Assembly (NCBI GenBank): GCA_963710625.1
Contig: CAVQBG010000024.1
Location: 237,186-301,185 of the forward strand
Length of the DNA stretch: 64,000 bases
Direction: 5' to 3'
Origin: Sva-07 sp963710625
GTDB taxonomy: Bacteria > Actinomycetota > Acidimicrobiia > Acidimicrobiales > Ilumatobacteraceae
The position numbers and the translations under genes were made by a program. The notes beneath the pieces are model-generated. The model made no database searches. It was not told the DNA's origin and saw nothing but the letters and a program-made list of their open reading frames with translations. Of this stretch, positions 1 through 6,998 are shown piece by piece (within the stretch, counting starts at the first letter, position 1; every line of letters begins with the position of its first letter).

Positions 1-207
1 TTCGGTGAAGCGGTCACCGGGGTCGTCGAGGCCCGACCCGGGGCGACGATCGACGCCGAAGCGGTGATCGCCCACGTGAAGCAGAAGCTTGCGGCGTACA
101 AGGCCCCGAAGCGGATCGTGGTGGTCGACACGATCGGTCGGGCAGCGAACGGCAAGGTCGACTACAAGCGGTTGCGGTCCGAGGCGACGGGTACCCTCAC
201 CGCATGA
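1..207 (+). CDS. AMP-dependent acyl-CoA synthetase/ligase, C-terminal end (5' cut by window)
   Basis: Only the last 68 residues are in the window. They match the C-terminal subdomain of adenylate-forming acyl-CoA synthetases: a short strand (GEAVTGVVEARPG), then HVKQKLAAYKAPKRIVVVD, and the A10-type motif NGKVDYKRL, whose lysine is the catalytic/acylatable one in this family. The enzyme would activate a carboxylic acid as an acyl-AMP and then an acyl-CoA; the substrate cannot be told from this piece. The stop codon overlaps the ATG of the next gene (ATGA), so the two are probably translationally coupled. Confidence 0.85.
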   Translation, partial: FGEAVTGVVEARPGATIDAEAVIAHVKQKLAAYKAPKRIVVVDTIGRAANGKVDYKRLRSEATGTLTA

Positions 208-473
208 GCGACCACGTGATCCGCATCGCCTACTGCGTGCCTTGAGATTATTCGAGCCGCGCCGTGAGCGCAGCGAACGACCTTCTCTCCACCTACCAGC
301 ACGTCATCGACACCCTCACCCTCGACACCGGCGCCAAGGGGGTGTTCGACGTCGAGGTCGACGGCGAGCTGCTCTACTCCAAACACGCCATCGGCCGCCA
401 CGCCGAACCCGGCGAGGTGCTCGAGTTGTTCCGCGACAAGTACGCAGCGGACGTCACCCCCTACGGCGAGTAG
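204..473 (+). CDS. SelW/Rdx-family selenoprotein with in-frame TGA (Sec) at 243-245
   Basis: Reading from the ATG at 204 gives 89 residues only if the TGA at 243-245 is decoded. The N-terminus reads MSDHVIRIAYCVP, then TGA, then DYSSRAVSAANDLL, which places a CxxU redox motif at residues 11-14, exactly where SelT/SelW/SelH (Rdx) proteins carry CxxC or CxxU. Downstream the typical Rdx features follow without a break: the GVFDVEVDGELLYSKH strand-turn-strand, then GRHAEPGEVLELF. A conventional gene caller would report only a 69-residue GTG-start fragment from 264 and lose the redox motif. The family has a thioredoxin-like fold and acts in thiol redox reactions. The ATG overlaps the preceding stop. 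A hairpin 17 nt after the TGA fits a bacterial SECIS. Alternatives are a Cys codon (TGC/TGT) misread or mutated to TGA. No selA, selB, selC or selD is in the window. Confidence 0.8.
256..274 (+). promoter_or_regulatory. Candidate bacterial SECIS hairpin of the SelW-like gene
   Basis: The arms GCGC (259-262) and GCGC (268-271) enclose the loop CGTGA (263-267). The stem extends past one C/A mismatch by GC (256-257) pairing with GC (273-274). The apical loop begins 17 nt after the TGA and has a G at its second position, both within the range described for bacterial SECIS elements. The stem is short, so this is suggestive, not proven. Confidence 0.5.
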
Positions 474-475
474 GT

Positions 476-506
476 GTTACGCCGGGGGTCTGACCCCTGG
501 CGTAAC
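476..506. terminator. 31-nt hairpin between convergent genes
   Basis: Arms GTTACGCCGGGGG and CCCCTGGCGTAAC (one G-T wobble) surround TCTGA. It sits 2 nt after the SelW-like stop and just before the stop of the convergent ABC-F gene, so it can end both transcripts. A near-identical copy lies at 9269-9299, again between convergent genes. There is no U-tract. Confidence 0.6.
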
Positions 507-508
507 GG

Positions 509-2125
509 TCAGGACATGCTGACGAGGTCGAGCCAGTCGTCGGAGAAGTAGTCGACGTCGCCGTCGGGCATCAGGAGCACCTTGGTCGGCTCGAGCTCGC
601 GCACGAAGTCCTCGTCGTGACTGACGAGGATGATCGCGCCGGGCCAGTCGACGAGCGCGTCGGCGACGGCTTGCCGTGACGGGGGGTCGAGGTTGTTCGT
701 CGGCTCGTCGAGCAGCAGCAGGTTGTTGCGCCCGACCATCAGCATCGCCAGGGCGAGCTTGGTCTTCTCGCCGCCGGACAGCGTGCCGGACTCCTGGAAC
801 ACCTTGTCGCCCGACAGGCCGAACATGCCCAGCAATCCCCGCAGTTGGGTCTCTCCGAGGTTCATCCCCTCCGGCACGGCATCGCGGATGTTGGTCAGCA
901 GTGACTCGTCGGTGCGCAGGTTGTCGTGTTCCTGTGCGTAGTAGCCGGCGTGCACGTGATAGCCGAACTCGAAGTCACCGAGGTCGGCGGTGGTCTCACC
1001 GGCGAGGATCCTCAGCAGGCTCGTCTTGCCGGCGCCGTTGAGGCCGAGCACGAGCAGGCGTTCGCCGCGCCCGAGGTCGAAGCCGATGTCCTCGAAGATC
1101 GTGGGACCTCCATAGGCCTTGCACAGCCCGGTCGCCCGGATCACGGTCTCGCCGCACTTCGGCGGGTCCGGGAACCGGACCGCCATCGTCTTGCTCGACT
1201 GCGGGCCGCGGACGCGTTGTGTCTCGAGGCGGGCGATGCGCTTCTCGACACTGTGTGCCATCGCGGCCTTGGTGGCCTTCGCACCGAAGCGGTCGACGAC
1301 GGTCTGGAGCCGGTCGATCTCCTTCGCCTGCAGCGCCGCCTTCTTCGCGAGGCGGGCCTCGTCGTCTGCACGCGCACGTTGGTACTGGCTGTAGGTGCCC
1401 CGGTACTCGAAGATCTCGCCGACGTCGTGCTCGGTCGCTCGGTCGAGATGGAGCACGCGGGTGATCGACTCGTCGAGCAGTTCGAGGTCGTGGCTGATCA
1501 CGAGCAGTGCGCCCTTGTACTGGCGCAGGAAGCCGAGCAGCCAGGTCTTCGCATCGACGTCGAGGTGGTTGGTCGGCTCGTCGAGACACAGCACGTCGGA
1601 GCCGGCGAACAGGATGCGAGCCAGCTCCACGCGGCGCCGCTCGCCGCCGGAGAGCGTGCTGATCGGCTGGTCGAGCCGAGCGTCGGGGATGCCGAGCCCG
1701 GCTGCCATCGCCCGGGCCTCGCTCTCGGCGGCGTACCCGCCAGTCGTGCGGAACGCCTCTTCGGCGTTCACGTACCGGCCGACGTTGCGCTCGTCGGGGT
1801 TCTCCTCCATCGCGATGCGCAGTTTCTCGATGCGGGTGATCTCGTCGTCGATGCCGCGCCCGGAGAGCACGTGGGTGACGCAGCTGCGCCCATCGAGTGC
1901 AGAGTCGATCTTCGGGTCCTGTGGGAGGTACCCGAACCCGCCCTTGCGCAGCACCTTGCCCGACTTCGGCTCAGTGGCGCCCCCGAGCACCTTGAACATG
2001 CTGGTCTTTCCCGCACCGTTGCGTCCGACGATGCCCACCTTGTCGCGAGGCATGACGGTGAAGCTGGCGTTGTCGACGAGGAGCCGACCGCCCACTTCCA
2101 CCGAGATCGCCTGAGCCTGGAGCAT
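509..2125 (-). CDS. ABC-F family ATPase (ribosome-associated type)
   Basis: A 538-residue soluble protein with two ABC ATPase domains and no membrane segments, the ABC-F layout. The first domain has Walker A GRNGAGKTS (residues 34-42), signature LSGGERRR and Walker B DEPTNHLD. The second has GLNGAGKTS, LSGGEKTK and DEPTNNLD. A charged linker rich in K, R and E joins them. ABC-F proteins bind the ribosomal E site and regulate translation or protect it from antibiotics. The subfamily cannot be assigned from the sequence alone. It is transcribed toward the SelW-like gene and separated from it by a hairpin. Confidence 0.9.
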   Translation of the reverse strand: MLQAQAISVEVGGRLLVDNASFTVMPRDKVGIVGRNGAGKTSMFKVLGGATEPKSGKVLRKGGFGYLPQDPKIDSALDGRSCVTHVLSGRGIDDEITRIEKLRIAMEENPDERNVGRYVNAEEAFRTTGGYAAESEARAMAAGLGIPDARLDQPISTLSGGERRRVELARILFAGSDVLCLDEPTNHLDVDAKTWLLGFLRQYKGALLVISHDLELLDESITRVLHLDRATEHDVGEIFEYRGTYSQYQRARADDEARLAKKAALQAKEIDRLQTVVDRFGAKATKAAMAHSVEKRIARLETQRVRGPQSSKTMAVRFPDPPKCGETVIRATGLCKAYGGPTIFEDIGFDLGRGERLLVLGLNGAGKTSLLRILAGETTADLGDFEFGYHVHAGYYAQEHDNLRTDESLLTNIRDAVPEGMNLGETQLRGLLGMFGLSGDKVFQESGTLSGGEKTKLALAMLMVGRNNLLLLDEPTNNLDPPSRQAVADALVDWPGAIILVSHDEDFVRELEPTKVLLMPDGDVDYFSDDWLDLVSMS

Positions 2126-2153
2126 CCGTCCAGGCTAGAGGCGCACCGCCGGA

Positions 2154-3368
2154 TCAGCCGCCGGTCGGCGGGTCGACCAGATCACCCGACGGGGGTGTGA
2201 CCGGTGCCGGCGTCGTGACCGGCGCCGGCGTCGTCACCGGGGGCGACGTCACGGGCACGGTCGTCGCCGTCGTCACGGGCACCGTCGTGGCCGTCGTCGT
2301 CGGCGGCTGTGTCGTCGCTGGCTGTGTCGGGCGCTGCGTCGTGGTCGGGGTGACGCCGCCGCCGGAGCCGACGGTGGTCGTGGTGGCGGTCCCCGACCCA
2401 CCGGAGCCGCCCGATCCGCCTGCGATGGTGGTCGTGGCCACCGAGGGTCGCGCGGTGGTGGTCGTCGTACGAGTCCCGCTGGACGACGACGATGACGACG
2501 ATGACCTGGACGACGACGAGCCGCCGACGCTGGAGCCACCGCCCGTGCCCCGGTTGACCGCCGAGTCGTCACGGAACACCGACTTGAGGCACTCGCCCTC
2601 GCCGATCCCGATCGGGCCGAGCGCAGCCGCGATGGCCTCCGCAAGCACCTCACGCCCGCTCTCGGTCGGGTGCAGTCGATCGCTGCTCAGCACGCCAGGC
2701 GTCTCCGCGATCGTCTTCCAGTCGATCACCGTGACGTTGCCGTATTCCGCACCCAACCGGCGCACGACCTCGTTGACCTCGACGTAGTTGGATCGGTACT
2801 CGGTGACGGTCAACAGCATGGTCGGGCGCGGTGCGAGTCGGTCGAGGATCCGGCGGAGTTCCGCCTCGTAGCGCACTTCGTCGCCGCCGTAGTTGCTCCC
2901 GAGGAACACGACCGCGGCGTTCCAGTCGTCGGCGGGCTCGGCGTCCTCGTCGAGCACCTTGTCGAGCACCCGGTTGCCGAAATCGACGAACCGGCTCGGC
3001 TCGGCCTCGACGGCCACCTGCCAACCGAGCGGCACGAGAGCGTCGCACATCTGTCCGCCGTAGCGAGACGACGTCGATGCGAGGATCGAATCGCCGATCA
3101 GCAGCACCCGGTTGCCCTCGGCCACGACGCCGATCAGTTCTGCGGTGGTCCCGTCCTCGTTGAGCGGTGCCCGGACCATCACGAGGGGGGCCCGGTTTGG
3201 CGGCACCGTGTCCGGCAGCGCTCCGACCCCGGCGATCGTCGGCACCGGCGTGCCGACCGGATCGGTGGTGTCACCGTCTGCGCTGGTGCTCGCGATCCCA
3301 CACGCGCCCGCGGTCAGGGCGAGCGCGAGGAGCGCGAGGAGCGACGGGCGGCGGAGCATGGGCACCAT
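2154..3368 (-). CDS. SGNH/GDSL-hydrolase lipoprotein with Ser/Thr/Pro-rich tail
   Basis: A 404-residue protein. Residues 1-23 form a lipoprotein signal with lipobox TAGAC (Cys 23). An SGNH hydrolase domain follows: block I GDSIL at 92-96 (nucleophile Ser), a GSN block near 150 and the DRLHPTESG block near 230, which supplies the Asp/His. After about residue 275 comes a low-complexity tail: a long serine run, then threonine/valine/proline repeats, likely a cell-wall spacer. Such domains hydrolyse esters, often acetyl or acyl groups on cell-wall glycans or lipids; the substrate is unknown. Confidence 0.8.
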   Translation of the reverse strand: MVPMLRRPSLLALLALALTAGACGIASTSADGDTTDPVGTPVPTIAGVGALPDTVPPNRAPLVMVRAPLNEDGTTAELIGVVAEGNRVLLIGDSILASTSSRYGGQMCDALVPLGWQVAVEAEPSRFVDFGNRVLDKVLDEDAEPADDWNAAVVFLGSNYGGDEVRYEAELRRILDRLAPRPTMLLTVTEYRSNYVEVNEVVRRLGAEYGNVTVIDWKTIAETPGVLSSDRLHPTESGREVLAEAIAAALGPIGIGEGECLKSVFRDDSAVNRGTGGGSSVGGSSSSRSSSSSSSSSGTRTTTTTARPSVATTTIAGGSGGSGGSGTATTTTVGSGGGVTPTTTQRPTQPATTQPPTTTATTVPVTTATTVPVTSPPVTTPAPVTTPAPVTPPSGDLVDPPTGG

Positions 3369-3408
3369 TGAAGCGCACGACGGCCGCTTCGGTGCGTCGC
3401 GTCGTGAC

Positions 3409-3783
3409 TCAGGCGCCCCGTGAGCGGAGTTCGTCGCGGATCTCCGTGAGCAGATCGATCTCCGAGGGAGCGTCGTCTTCGTCGACCGGGCCCTTCATCG
3501 CGTTGTAGGCCTTGACGATCAGGAAGCAGACGAACGCCACGATCAGGAAGGTGACGATCGCCGTGATGACCGTTCCGATCTGGAGCTGGGCGTCGCCGAC
3601 GTCGATGACGATCGAGTCGAAGCTCGGCTGGCCGAAGATCGCAGCGACGAGCTGCATGATGACCCCGTCGACGATGGCGTTGACCACCGGCACGAAGAAC
3701 AGCGTCAAGGTGAACGCCACAGCGAGTTCCACCAGGTTGCCCCGGTTGACGAACGCCTTGAACTCATCGAGAAAATTCTTCAT
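3409..3783 (-). CDS. mscL: Large-conductance mechanosensitive channel MscL
   Basis: A 124-residue protein of the usual MscL length. The N-terminal amphipathic helix (MKNFLDEFKAFVNRGN) leads into TM1 (LVELAVAFTLTLFFVPVVNAIV), a periplasmic loop, TM2 (about residues 70-92) and a charged C-terminal helix (EIDLLTEIRDEL). MscL is a homopentameric pore that opens under membrane tension to release solutes during hypo-osmotic shock. It is monocistronic here. Confidence 0.93.
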   Translation of the reverse strand: MKNFLDEFKAFVNRGNLVELAVAFTLTLFFVPVVNAIVDGVIMQLVAAIFGQPSFDSIVIDVGDAQLQIGTVITAIVTFLIVAFVCFLIVKAYNAMKGPVDEDDAPSEIDLLTEIRDELRSRGA

Positions 3784-3874
3784 GGTTGTCCCTTCGATCG
3801 GAATTGCGGTGTGAGGTCTATCACACCGCAGATCGTCGCCCGTCCATCACCGTGGGACGGCCGACCCGGCGCCG

Positions 3875-4723
3875 TCAGCGCGCGGTCCAGCCTCCGTCGA
3901 CGATCAGGCTCTGGCCGGTGAGGAAGCTGCCGGCGGGCGACGCGAGCAACAAGAGCGCGCCGTCGAGTTCGTGGAGTTCACCCATGCGAGGGATGGGCGA
4001 GTTCGTACGGATGAACCGCTGGCTCCCTTCGTCGGAGTCCATCCCCTCGGTCATCTCCGACGGAAACCACCCCGGGCACAGGGCGTTCACGCGGATGCCC
4101 TTGCGTGCCCACTGCAGCGCCAGCTCGCGAGTGAGGTTCACGACGGCACCCTTGCTCGCGCAGTAGTGCGCCTGCTTCACCGGGGTGGAGCCCACGTGGC
4201 CGAGCATCGAGGCGATGTTCACGATTGCGCCCGCTCCGCGCTCGATCATCGATGGCGCCGCCAATTTCGACAGGTGCCAGAGTGCGGTGACGTTGACCTC
4301 CATCGACGTTCGGAAGGTGTCCAGACTCTCCTGCTCGACGGCGACGCTGCCACCCACACCGGCGTTGTTGACGAGCACGTCCACGCGGCCGAATCGCTCG
4401 ACCACCGACGCAACCAGCCGTTCCCGGTCGGACTCCGAGGCCACATCGGCCGGCAGGGCGACCGCTCCGGGGAGCCGAGCGACGAGCGCTTCCAGACGGT
4501 CGGCCCGGCGCGCCGTCACGACGACCTGTGCGCCGACGGCGTGCAGGGTCCGCGCGAAGTGCACGCCGAGGCCCGACGACGCCCCGGTCACCAGCACCAA
4601 CCGTCCATCGAGCCGGAACCGGGCAAGCGGGTCGGGGTCGGTGGGCGGGTCGGTGACGGGGTCGGTGGGCGGGTCGGTGGGCGGGTCGGTGGGCGGGTCG
4701 GTGACGGTGTCGGCGACGGTCAT
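3875..4723 (-). CDS. Short-chain dehydrogenase/reductase (SDR) with DPPT-repeat N-terminus
   Basis: Start chosen at the ATG at 4723 (282 residues); an in-frame upstream start at 4861 would add 46 non-conserved residues. After an odd N-terminal tract of DPPT repeats (about 20 residues) comes a classical SDR: TGASSGLG cofactor-binding motif, NNAG, the catalytic serine in NIASM, and the YxxxK motif (YCASKG). SDRs of this type oxidise or reduce alcohols and ketones with NAD(P)H; the substrate is not predictable. The Pro/Asp/Thr tract is encoded by a 12-bp minisatellite and is probably a disordered, length-variable extension. Confidence 0.88.
   Translation of the reverse strand: MTVADTVTDPPTDPPTDPPTDPVTDPPTDPDPLARFRLDGRLVLVTGASSGLGVHFARTLHAVGAQVVVTARRADRLEALVARLPGAVALPADVASESDRERLVASVVERFGRVDVLVNNAGVGGSVAVEQESLDTFRTSMEVNVTALWHLSKLAAPSMIERGAGAIVNIASMLGHVGSTPVKQAHYCASKGAVVNLTRELALQWARKGIRVNALCPGWFPSEMTEGMDSDEGSQRFIRTNSPIPRMGELHELDGALLLLASPAGSFLTGQSLIVDGGWTAR
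4631..4712. repeat. 12-bp minisatellite coding the DPPT tract
   Basis: Repeats of GTCGGTGGGCGG and the variant GTCGGTGACGGG, in-frame within the SDR gene, encode DPPT/DPVT units on the minus strand. Copy number is probably variable. Confidence 0.8.
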
Positions 4724-4889
4724 CGCGGCGACGATAGGCAGGTGCCGTTCGCCGAACCGACATGTCGGCGTCACCTCACCGTCATCTCCAACCGCGCGAA
4801 CCGATGTCGAACACTTCGGTCGGGTGACGGTTTCTTGTCGAGGTCCCGACACACGAGACACCGCCGGCGTCGCCGACTAGGAAGGGGAC

Positions 4890-5111
4890 GTGGAACTCGA
4901 CCGTCGCACCTGGAACGCCGCCCTCAAGCTCGCGCTGGCCATCTCGGTGCTGGCCACGCTCGTGGCGGCGGCGGTCTCTGCGGCGGGCGACGTTCCACAG
5001 GTCGCGATCGTCGTGCCGGTGATCATCGTTGCGTTCGTGGCGAGTTGGGTCCAGACCGGCCGGGTGCAGCGCCGAGACGTTCCATTGCGGGTTCGCAACA
5101 CCCACGGCTGA
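4890..5111 (+). CDS. Small two-helix membrane protein
   Basis: 73 residues from a GTG at 4890, preceded by a purine-rich GGAAGGGG. Two hydrophobic segments are visible (about residues 12-33 and 38-56), followed by a basic tail (TGRVQRRDVPLRVRN). No family recognised. It lies divergently from the SDR gene and upstream of the LLM oxidoreductase. Confidence 0.6.
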   Translation: MELDRRTWNAALKLALAISVLATLVAAAVSAAGDVPQVAIVVPVIIVAFVASWVQTGRVQRRDVPLRVRNTHG

Positions 5112-5170
5112 CACGCCGCGCCGAGTCGCCGAGCCGACCCGTGGAGCGGGTCCTGTGGCACCATCGGGCG

Positions 5171-6073
5171 ATGAAGGTGCGCATCGGATTCGGGCTCGGC
5201 ACGTCGACGGGTCTCCACGGCCCGTCCTACGGGGTCGTCGTCGACGCCCTCGAGGAGCTCGGTTTCGATTCGTTGTGGATGTCCGAGCGGATCAGCGGGC
5301 CCGCTCCCGACCCCCTCGTCGCCATGGCCTACGGCGCCGGTCGTACCACGAGGCTCAAGTTCGGCACCTCGGTGATGGTGTTGCCCGGACGCAACCCGGT
5401 GGTGCTGGCCAAGGAGCTCGCCACGCTCGCGACGATGTCCGACGGCCGACTGCTGCCGGCCTTCGGGCTGGGCGCCGTCGACCCGGTGGAACAGCAGGCC
5501 TTCGGCGTGGAGCGCGGAGAGCGCGCCTCGATGTTCGACGAGATGCTCGAGGTGATGCGCCACTGCTGGACCGGGCGTCCGTTCACCCACCACGGTGACC
5601 GGTACCGATACGACGACGTCACGGTGCTCCCGGCGCCGAAGCGGATGGACGTGTGGTTGGGTGGCATCGCCCCGTCGGAACTCCGGCGCATCGGACGTGT
5701 GGCCGACGGGTGGTTGCCGTCGTTCGTGACCCCCGCCGACGCCGAGGCCGGCCGCCGGGTCGTCGAGGGCGTCTGCGCCGAGTACGACCGCGAGATCGAG
5801 GACGACCACTACGGCGTCCTGATCCCGTACTCGTTCGGCCCGATCCCCGAACGCCTGCAGCGGCTGCTCGCGAAACGACGCCCCGACCTCGACGACCCGG
5901 GCGAGCTCGTTCCGACGTCGTGGACGGAGCTGTCATCCCTGATCGGGCGGTTCGTCGACGTCGGCACCTCCAAGTTCGTCGTGCTGCCTCTCGTCGAGCC
6001 CGGTGGCCCCGATGGTTGGGTGGCCCACCTCACGGATGCCGCCGACGTCCTGCTCCCACTCGAAGTCGGATGA
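5171..6073 (+). CDS. LLM-class (F420-dependent type) oxidoreductase
   Basis: A 300-residue TIM-barrel protein of the bacterial luciferase-like monooxygenase superfamily. It has the usual start MKVRIGFGLG, GFDSLWMSER in the early barrel, RLKFGTSVMVLPGRNPVVLAKELATL, the GRL-GLG segment and LPAPKRMDVWLGG. Actinobacterial members of this length typically use coenzyme F420 or FMN. Its stop overlaps the ATG of the thioesterase gene (ATGA), so the two form a coupled pair, suggesting a shared role in acyl-CoA or lipid metabolism; the substrate is unknown. Confidence 0.87.
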   Translation: MKVRIGFGLGTSTGLHGPSYGVVVDALEELGFDSLWMSERISGPAPDPLVAMAYGAGRTTRLKFGTSVMVLPGRNPVVLAKELATLATMSDGRLLPAFGLGAVDPVEQQAFGVERGERASMFDEMLEVMRHCWTGRPFTHHGDRYRYDDVTVLPAPKRMDVWLGGIAPSELRRIGRVADGWLPSFVTPADAEAGRRVVEGVCAEYDREIEDDHYGVLIPYSFGPIPERLQRLLAKRRPDLDDPGELVPTSWTELSSLIGRFVDVGTSKFVVLPLVEPGGPDGWVAHLTDAADVLLPLEVG

Positions 6074-6909
6074 GCGAGCCGATCCCGGCGCGGACCGCCG
6101 TGCTGTTCGAGCAGTCCGGCGCGAACCAGTGGACGCCGACCGACTACGCACGCGGGCCGTGGGACCCGCGTGCGTGCCACGGCGGCCCCGTCAGCGCGTT
6201 GCTGACCCGTGCGGTCGAGTTGGTCGATCCGGAGTCGCCGGTCGACTGGCAGGTCGCCCGACTCACCGTCGAACTCACCCGGCCCGTCCCGGTCGGGCGG
6301 CCCTTGACGCTCACCACCCACATCGAGCGCCCCGGGCGCAAGGTGTCGCTCGTGTCGGCCCGCCTCGACGACGACGGGACCGAGGTCGCACGAGCCCGGG
6401 CCCTCCGGATCCGACGCATCGACCTCGAGCTTCCCGACGACACCGTCCAACCGCTGCCCGATCCGCCCGGCTCGCCACACGACGCCCAGCGGCAGCGTGT
6501 CGCGTGGGCCGTCGACGACCACGTCGCGTTCCACAAGGACTCGTGCGAGCACCGGTTCACCGAAGGCTCCTGGGACGAGCCCGGCGCGGTCGGCGTGTGG
6601 ATCCGACTGCTGGTGGGCGTCGTCGCCGGGGAGACCGCGACGGGTGCACAACGCGCCGCAGCGGCCGCGGACTTCGGCAACGGTGTCAGCGGAGGTCTGC
6701 CCTACGACCGTTACACGTTCATCAACCCTGATCTCACCGTCCATCTCCTCCGGCCCCCGGTCGGTGAATGGATCGGGATGCGCACCGCTTCGCACTACGG
6801 CACCTCGAGCGCGTCGACGGGCGCTGGCTTCGCCGAGTCGGCGCTCTACGACCTCGACGGGCGTCTCGGGCGCAGCGTCCAGAGCCTCATTCTCGATTCC
6901 CGCTCCTGA
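6070..6909 (+). CDS. Thioesterase-family protein (double hot-dog, acyl-CoA type)
   Basis: 279 residues. The N-terminal part has the hot-dog signature of TesB-like proteins: the WDPRACHGGPVSALL helix, then strands with RLTVELTRPVPVGRPLTL and RKVSLVSARLDDDG. A second hot-dog follows with FINPDLTVHLLRPPVGEWIGM and the C-terminal ASTGAGFAESALYDLDGRLGRSVQSL, a pattern conserved in actinobacterial acyl-CoA thioesterases. It would hydrolyse an acyl-CoA thioester. It overlaps the upstream LLM oxidoreductase gene by 4 nt. Confidence 0.82.
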   Translation: MSEPIPARTAVLFEQSGANQWTPTDYARGPWDPRACHGGPVSALLTRAVELVDPESPVDWQVARLTVELTRPVPVGRPLTLTTHIERPGRKVSLVSARLDDDGTEVARARALRIRRIDLELPDDTVQPLPDPPGSPHDAQRQRVAWAVDDHVAFHKDSCEHRFTEGSWDEPGAVGVWIRLLVGVVAGETATGAQRAAAAADFGNGVSGGLPYDRYTFINPDLTVHLLRPPVGEWIGMRTASHYGTSSASTGAGFAESALYDLDGRLGRSVQSLILDSRS

Positions 6910-6998
6910 TCGCCCGCCGTCGACGGCCGTGTCGACCAGCTTCGGTTCAGAGTTCGTCAAGAGGGGAACCGGACGGCTGTTCGTGACGTCGAACACAC

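Noticed and set aside
926..2200. 424-residue plus-strand open frame opposite the ABC-F gene
   Set aside because: High-GC antisense shadow: the minus-strand frame has every ABC-F motif, the plus-strand frame has none.
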